Assembly (NCBI GenBank): GCA_026196575.1
Contig: JAPHSX010000006.1
Location: 45,423 to 109,422, forward strand
DNA: 64,000 bases
Reading direction: 5' to 3'
Origin: Gammaproteobacteria bacterium
Lineage (GTDB): Bacteria; Pseudomonadota; Gammaproteobacteria; Thiohalomonadales; Thiohalomonadaceae
Shown here: one piece after another, positions 60,048 to 64,000 of the stretch
Position numbering within the stretch: the stretch's first letter is position 1
How the letters are laid out: each line of letters begins with the position of its first letter
Position numbers and translations under genes: made by a program
The notes under the pieces: model-generated
Database searches by the model: none
The model's input: the letters and a program-made list of their open reading frames with translations, nothing else
Told to the model about the DNA's origin: nothing

Positions 60048-62264
60048 TCACTGTTCTGCCAATTCGGCAATGGCGGCATCCACCAACGCCGCCATCTCAC
60101 CGTGCAGTTGCGCCGTGCGCGCGTCCTCGCCGCAGCCTGCCACCGCCTCTAGGTCGCACGCCTGCCGGTGCAGGGCCCGCAGGCCATAGCTGCCGGCAAG
60201 CCCCTTGAGCCGGTGGGTCTCCCGCGCCAGCCGGAGCCAGTCCCGCGCGGCAAGCGCCTGTCCGGTCTCGGCCAGCAACCTGCGCAACGCCTCGCGACAG
60301 GTCTCGATGATCAGGGCATAGCGTTCTTCGCCGAGGTCGGCCCTGATTTCCGCCAGATGTGAATCATTCACCACGGGGGCCACAGCCGTCTCTCCCCGGC
60401 TCGGCGAAGCGGCACGGACGCTGTCGCCCCGCGAGGCAACGGCCTCGGCCAGCGCTCGCATCAGCGTATCCCGGACCAACGGCTTGGAGACGAACGCCTG
60501 CATGCCGGCGGCGTAACAGGCCTCCACGGCGCTTTGGCGCGCGTCGGCCGACAGGGCAATGATGGGCACCGCCGCCCGCTTGCGCTCGGCGAGGGCACGG
60601 ATACGCCGGGCGGTCTCGAAGCCGTCCATCTCCGGCATGTGCAGGTCCATCAGGATGGCGTCGAAGTCATGCGCCGCCGCCAGCCGCAGCCCCTCGGCAC
60701 CGCTGTCCGCCTGCGCCACGCTGTGCCCCATCCACTCCAGCAGGGCGCAGGCGATCACCCGATTGGGTTCGAAATCCTCCACCAGCAGCAGGGAGAAGGG
60801 GACGGCCGGCGCCGGCAGCTCGGGGGCGGCTGTCGTTTCGCGCCCGGTCGGCAATTCCAGTTCAAAGAAGAAGCTACTGCCCCGCCCCTTGGCGCTCTCC
60901 AGTTCGATCGCTCCGCCCATGGCCGTGACCAACTCACGGCAGATGGCCAGGCCCAGCCCACTGCCGCCGTAACGGCGGCGGATGGAGTCATCGGCCTGGG
61001 CGAAGGGCCGGAAGATCGACCGCTGCTCCTCCTCGGTCAGGCCGATGCCCGTATCGCTCACCGCAAAGCGCAGACGCACGGCATCGGCGGACCGTGCCAA
61101 CGGCGTCACCGCGATGGCGACCGCGCCCCGCTCGGTAAACTTGAGCGCATTGCCACCCAGGTTGAGCAACACCTGCCGCAGCCGGACGGGATCGCCCCGC
61201 AACCACCGCGGCGTCCCCTCGGCTGATGTCACCGTCAGGGCGAGGCCGCGCCCGGCCGCCTGGAGACGCAGCATCGCCTCCACGTCGGCCAGCAGGTCGG
61301 CCAGGTCGAAATCCTCCCGCGCCAGATCGACGCGTCCCGCCTCGATGCGCGCCAGATCCAGCACATCGTCGATCAGGGCGGCGAGCTGGCGGCCCGCACG
61401 ATCGATGATTTCGGCATGACCCTGTTGTGCCGGGGAGAGCGGCGTTTCCTGCAGCAATTGCACGCCGCCCAGCATGCCGTTCAGCGGCGTGCGCAGCTCA
61501 TGGTTCATGGTCGCCAGGAAGCGGCTCTTGGCCCGGTTGGCCCGCTCCGCCTCCTCCTGCGCCCGCCTGCGCTCCTCGATCTCATGCCGCAACTGACGCC
61601 GCTGGATGAAGTCGCGCCGCGACAGCCGGTTCCAGCCGCGCACCACCGCAATACCCAGCCCGTTCACCACCAGCAGGGTGGGGAGATAGTTGGCGACTGC
61701 GGCCGGCGAGGCGTAGGGCCCCAGCCACAGATAGAAAAGGGTGAACGACCCGGCAGCGAGGGCGGTCGCCGCCGTCAGCAACAGGCGATTGGAAAAGGCG
61801 GTGTAGAAAACCAAAATGGCGAACAGAATGAAGGGGATGCCCGACTCCATGGAGACGCCGCCGCTCTGCGCCTGATAGTAGTGGTACTCCACCACCTCCC
61901 CCACGCCCAGCGACAGCTCGGCGCACACCAGCAGGGCGCGGCTCGCCGCGGTGTAGCGATCGCCGTGGCGGGTGGAGCGGAACAGCGCCAGCAGCAGCCC
62001 CGCGACCGCGATTCGCACCCCGCCCATCACGTAATAGGGCGTGGAGAGGCCGAAGGAGAGGTAGTTGAGGTAGAGGGCGCTGAGGTAGCCCAGCGCCGCG
62101 ATGGCGCTGACAAGCCGCAACTGGCGGGCGGTGCGCGGCCACTGCTCGGCGAGAAACGCCCGCTCCTCCTCCGGGTCGCGGAACTCGCCGCTCCACAACG
62201 ACAACGCCGGCTCCCCGGCGGAGGAGGGCGGCGGCGCCGGATCAGCAGGCGAGCCGGTAGCCAT
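60048..62264 (-). CDS. tripartite hybrid sensor histidine kinase (HK-REC-HPt)
   Basis: A 738-residue kinase. About six membrane helices (48-215) have no large periplasmic loop, so the signal is probably sensed in the membrane or cytoplasm. A short coiled coil (222-245) leads to HisKA with His255 in MNHELRTPLNG; the ATPase domain has Asn372, DTGIGL and GGSGLGL. A receiver domain (490-605) has Asp540 in LMDLHMPEMDG, and an HPt domain (640-738) has His684 in THRLKGLAGSYG. The layout matches ArcB/TorS-type relays. Its start overlaps the regulator gene's end by 23 bases. Confidence 0.9.
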   Translation of the reverse strand: MATGSPADPAPPPSSAGEPALSLWSGEFRDPEEERAFLAEQWPRTARQLRLVSAIAALGYLSALYLNYLSFGLSTPYYVMGGVRIAVAGLLLALFRSTRHGDRYTAASRALLVCAELSLGVGEVVEYHYYQAQSGGVSMESGIPFILFAILVFYTAFSNRLLLTAATALAAGSFTLFYLWLGPYASPAAVANYLPTLLVVNGLGIAVVRGWNRLSRRDFIQRRQLRHEIEERRRAQEEAERANRAKSRFLATMNHELRTPLNGMLGGVQLLQETPLSPAQQGHAEIIDRAGRQLAALIDDVLDLARIEAGRVDLAREDFDLADLLADVEAMLRLQAAGRGLALTVTSAEGTPRWLRGDPVRLRQVLLNLGGNALKFTERGAVAIAVTPLARSADAVRLRFAVSDTGIGLTEEEQRSIFRPFAQADDSIRRRYGGSGLGLAICRELVTAMGGAIELESAKGRGSSFFFELELPTGRETTAAPELPAPAVPFSLLLVEDFEPNRVIACALLEWMGHSVAQADSGAEGLRLAAAHDFDAILMDLHMPEMDGFETARRIRALAERKRAAVPIIALSADARQSAVEACYAAGMQAFVSKPLVRDTLMRALAEAVASRGDSVRAASPSRGETAVAPVVNDSHLAEIRADLGEERYALIIETCREALRRLLAETGQALAARDWLRLARETHRLKGLAGSYGLRALHRQACDLEAVAGCGEDARTAQLHGEMAALVDAAIAELAEQ

Positions 62265-62937
62265 GGCCGGGCACGGTGAGCAGCAGCGCGGGGTTGGCCG
62301 GATTCGCCTCGATCTTGCGCCGCAGGCGCGAGACCAGCACGTCGACCGTCCGCTCCGACGACGGCTCCTCGCCGCGGCGGATCACCTCGGCCAGCCGCCA
62401 GCGGGAGACCGCCCGCCCCTTGGCGCCGGCCAGGGCGCACAGCAGGGCGAACTCCCCCGGCGTCAGGCGGGGGGCCGCCCCGTCGTCGCACGAGAAACGC
62501 CCCCGTACCGGATCGAGCAGAAACCGCCCCACCCGGCAGCCGCCCCCGACCGCCTCGTCCGGCGGTATCGAGCGCTTCAGGAGATTGCGCACCCGCGCCA
62601 CCAGTTCGCGCGGATGGCAGGGCTTGGCGAGATAGTCGTCCGCGCCCAGCTCCAGGCCCGCGATGCGGTCGGCATCCGTATCGCGGCAGGTGAGCATGAT
62701 GATGGGCAGCGAAGAGTGGCGGCGCAGGCGCCGGGCCAGCTCCATGCCGTCCCCGTCCGGCAGGTTGAGGTCCAGCAGCAACAGGTCCGGCGGCTCGTCC
62801 TCCAGCAACGCCTCGCAGGCGCGGGCGCTTTCCAGTGGCGAGACCCGGAAACCCTCCCGCTCCAGATAGGCCACCAGCAGCACGCGCTGCGCGGCTTCGT
62901 CCTCCACCAGGGCGATGTGAAAAAGGGCAGTGTCCAT
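62242..62937 (-). CDS. TorR/ArcA-like OmpR-family response regulator
   Basis: A 231-residue regulator, expected final acceptor of the phosphorelay. The receiver has ED at 12-13, Asp56 in LLDLNLPDGDG and Lys in DDYLAKP; the winged-helix domain has SERTVDVLVSRLRRKIEANP and VPGHGYRLAC. RIAGLELGADDYLAKPCHPRELVARV resembles TorR. Start ATG (MDTALFHIALVEDE); no strong Shine-Dalgarno is visible. It is divergent from the secreted protein and adhesin genes. Confidence 0.9.
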   Translation of the reverse strand: MDTALFHIALVEDEAAQRVLLVAYLEREGFRVSPLESARACEALLEDEPPDLLLLDLNLPDGDGMELARRLRRHSSLPIIMLTCRDTDADRIAGLELGADDYLAKPCHPRELVARVRNLLKRSIPPDEAVGGGCRVGRFLLDPVRGRFSCDDGAAPRLTPGEFALLCALAGAKGRAVSRWRLAEVIRRGEEPSSERTVDVLVSRLRRKIEANPANPALLLTVPGHGYRLAC

Positions 62938-62987
62938 AGTGGTGATAAATACCACATTTTGACCGGGTTCACATCGACCAATCGGCA

Positions 62988-63035
62988 TTAACCGGCCGTT
63001 AACAACTTGCCCCTCCCGGTTAACACCGCATTAAT
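62988..63035. promoter_or_regulatory. four-site TTAAC array upstream of the secreted protein/adhesin genes
   Basis: TTAAC occurs at 62988, 62999 and 63020 and TTAAT at 63031, all on the plus strand. The spacing is 11, 21 and 11 bases, that is two direct-repeat pairs on the same DNA face. This fits two OmpR-family dimers. TAGGCT (63045-63050) could be the -10 for the plus-strand genes. The neighbouring TorR-like regulator is the obvious candidate. Confidence 0.55.
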
Positions 63036-63081
63036 CGCGCCGAGTTAGGCTATGCGGAGCCCCACGCCGGAAGGAGAACCG

Positions 63082-63603
63082 ATGCGAACCCCCAAACCCC
63101 TCTGCCTGACGCTCATCACCGCCCTGTGCTGGACGGCCCCCGCCGTAGCGCAGAACCAGGTCATCGACCAGGCGAAGAAGGCGGGCATCGAGACCTGCCT
63201 GCCAGCCCTCACGGCCCTCTCCGGCTTCCTCATCGGCAACGCCCCCCACGGCGCCGACGACGCCTGGCCAAAGAAAGACACCGACCAGCAGCTCTACACC
63301 ACCACCCTCGAGCGGGTCACCCCGCAGGGCACCCAGCTCACCACCCTCGGTGTCGCCCCGGTCGCCGGTGGCGGCTGCTCGGCGCTCTACACCCAGGTGC
63401 AGTGGTTCGAGAGCTCCTGCCTGATCGTGGCCCAGGAGCACTACCCCAATCTCAAATACGGCGGTGTGCTGGCCAGCAAGGTGGCGCGGCTGGAGGGCCC
63501 CGCCAGCGTCTACCTCTACCCCGCCGGCCCCGGCTGCCTGGCGCTGAAGCGCGAGGTGGTGGTCAACGCCAATGCACTGAATCGAAAGAGCCATAGCGAG
63601 TAA
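63082..63603 (+). CDS. secreted protein of unknown family, four cysteines
   Basis: A 173-residue protein with a signal peptide (cleavage near AVAQ, about residue 23). The mature part has four Cys (in IETCLPAL, GGGCSAL, ESSCLIV, PGCLAL), enough for two disulfides in the periplasm. AAGGAG is 5 bases before the ATG. I recognise no family. It ends 12 bases before an adhesin gene and probably shares its transcript; a helper in adhesin export or a partner is inferred. Confidence 0.72.
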   Translation: MRTPKPLCLTLITALCWTAPAVAQNQVIDQAKKAGIETCLPALTALSGFLIGNAPHGADDAWPKKDTDQQLYTTTLERVTPQGTQLTTLGVAPVAGGGCSALYTQVQWFESSCLIVAQEHYPNLKYGGVLASKVARLEGPASVYLYPAGPGCLALKREVVVNANALNRKSHSE

Positions 63604-63615
63604 AGGAGAGAGATC

Positions 63616-64000
63616 GTGAAACAGAGAACCATGCCCGACCGCAGCAACCGCGCACCGTCGCTCAACCGCCGCCACCTGGTCGCGGTGATCGCCACACTGC
63701 TGCTTGCCAGCCCCGCCGTGCAGGCGGGTAATGTCTGCGACGCCAACGGGAGTGGCGGCGCTGGTGGCAGTACCGCAACCAATACCGGCTCCTGGGCCTG
63801 CGGCGAGTGGAACAACGCCACGGCCGACGACAGCAGCGCCGTGGGGCACAACAACAGCGCCACCGCCGACGACAGCAGCGCCTATGGGCGTGTTAACAGC
63901 GCCAGTGGCTCTCAGAGCAGCGCCATGGGGTACAGCAACAGCGCCAGCGGTACCTACAGCAGCGCCGTAGGGTACGACAACAGCGCCAGCAACACCTACA
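63616..64000 (+). CDS. YadA-like trimeric autotransporter adhesin (cut by window edge)
   Basis: Partial: 128 codons are visible and the frame runs off the window. The GTG start has AAGGAG 7 bases upstream; an ATG 15 bases in is possible. A signal sequence (core LVAVIATLLLASPAVQA) is followed by VCDANGSGGAGG and YadA-head repeats of the SSAxGxxNSAxxxx type, 14 residues each. The stalk and membrane anchor would lie beyond the edge. Such proteins form trimers on the surface and bind host or mineral surfaces. Confidence 0.85.
   Translation, partial: MKQRTMPDRSNRAPSLNRRHLVAVIATLLLASPAVQAGNVCDANGSGGAGGSTATNTGSWACGEWNNATADDSSAVGHNNSATADDSSAYGRVNSASGSQSSAMGYSNSASGTYSSAVGYDNSASNTY
63832..63999 (+). 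repeat. 42-bp tandem repeats in the adhesin head
   Basis: Four units of exactly 42 bases (63832, 63874, 63916, 63958), each coding 14 residues that begin with SSA and contain NSA. The period is exact, the sequence partly diverged. The array continues beyond the window. Confidence 0.85.

Noticed and set aside
63832..64000. CRISPR array
   Set aside because: The 42-base period has no separate repeat and spacer; the units encode YadA-head residues in one frame with a start and signal peptide.

Overview
This window looks like chromosomal DNA of a GC-rich, non-enteric gammaproteobacterium. The long run carAB-greA-yhbY-rlmE-ftsH-folP-glmM-tpiA-secG-tRNA-Leu ... tRNA-fMet-rimP-nusA-infB-rbfA-truB-rpsO-pnp matches the order I know from Pseudomonas and, in large part, E. 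coli. Lipid A and Kdo genes and a LolCD exporter show a Gram-negative envelope. I cannot name the species from the sequence alone. Nearly all genes in the first 55 kb lie on the minus strand; I describe them in increasing coordinate order, so each operon reads right to left.

1-9400: a small TPR-like membrane protein gene, then the translation/RNA operon (pnp, rpsO, truB, rbfA, infB, nusA, rimP), headed by an initiator tRNA gene with its own strong promoter. 9400-24400: a complete 14-subunit complex I operon (nuoA-N) plus a DUF2818 gene, inserted between tRNA-Leu and tRNA-fMet. 24700-36820: tRNA-Leu, secG, tpiA, glmM, folP, ftsH, rlmE, divergent yhbY, a DUF4149 gene, greA and carAB. 37050-43570: recJ with a COG4255/RpfE-like gene, homoserine dehydrogenase, an AlaA-type aminotransferase, a Mth938-like gene and a low-molecular-weight phosphotyrosine phosphatase. 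43590-53270: envelope and transport genes (kdsB, ycaR, lpxK, msbA, exbD, exbB, comEC, a DUF2062 gene, lolD, lolC).

53400-64000 is the accessory part and the most interesting. A PhoPQ-like two-component system with a PepSY gene (minus strand) faces a divergent set of a secreted PepSY protein, a ferric-reductase-like flavocytochrome and a b561-type cytochrome (plus strand). Between them lie two PhoP-box-like direct repeats, one pointing at each promoter. Next come an intact ParD antitoxin gene with a clear operator, a ParE toxin gene broken by a 5-bp tandem duplication, and a heavily decayed AAA/DUF4143 ATPase gene. The window ends with a tripartite hybrid sensor kinase and a TorR-like regulator, divergent from a secreted four-cysteine protein and a YadA-type trimeric autotransporter cut by the window edge. 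The intergenic region there holds four TTAAC/T sites at 11-21-11 bp spacing.

No rRNA genes, CRISPR arrays, intact insertion sequences, phage genes or replication origin were seen. All assignments come from reading the sequence; no database search was run.
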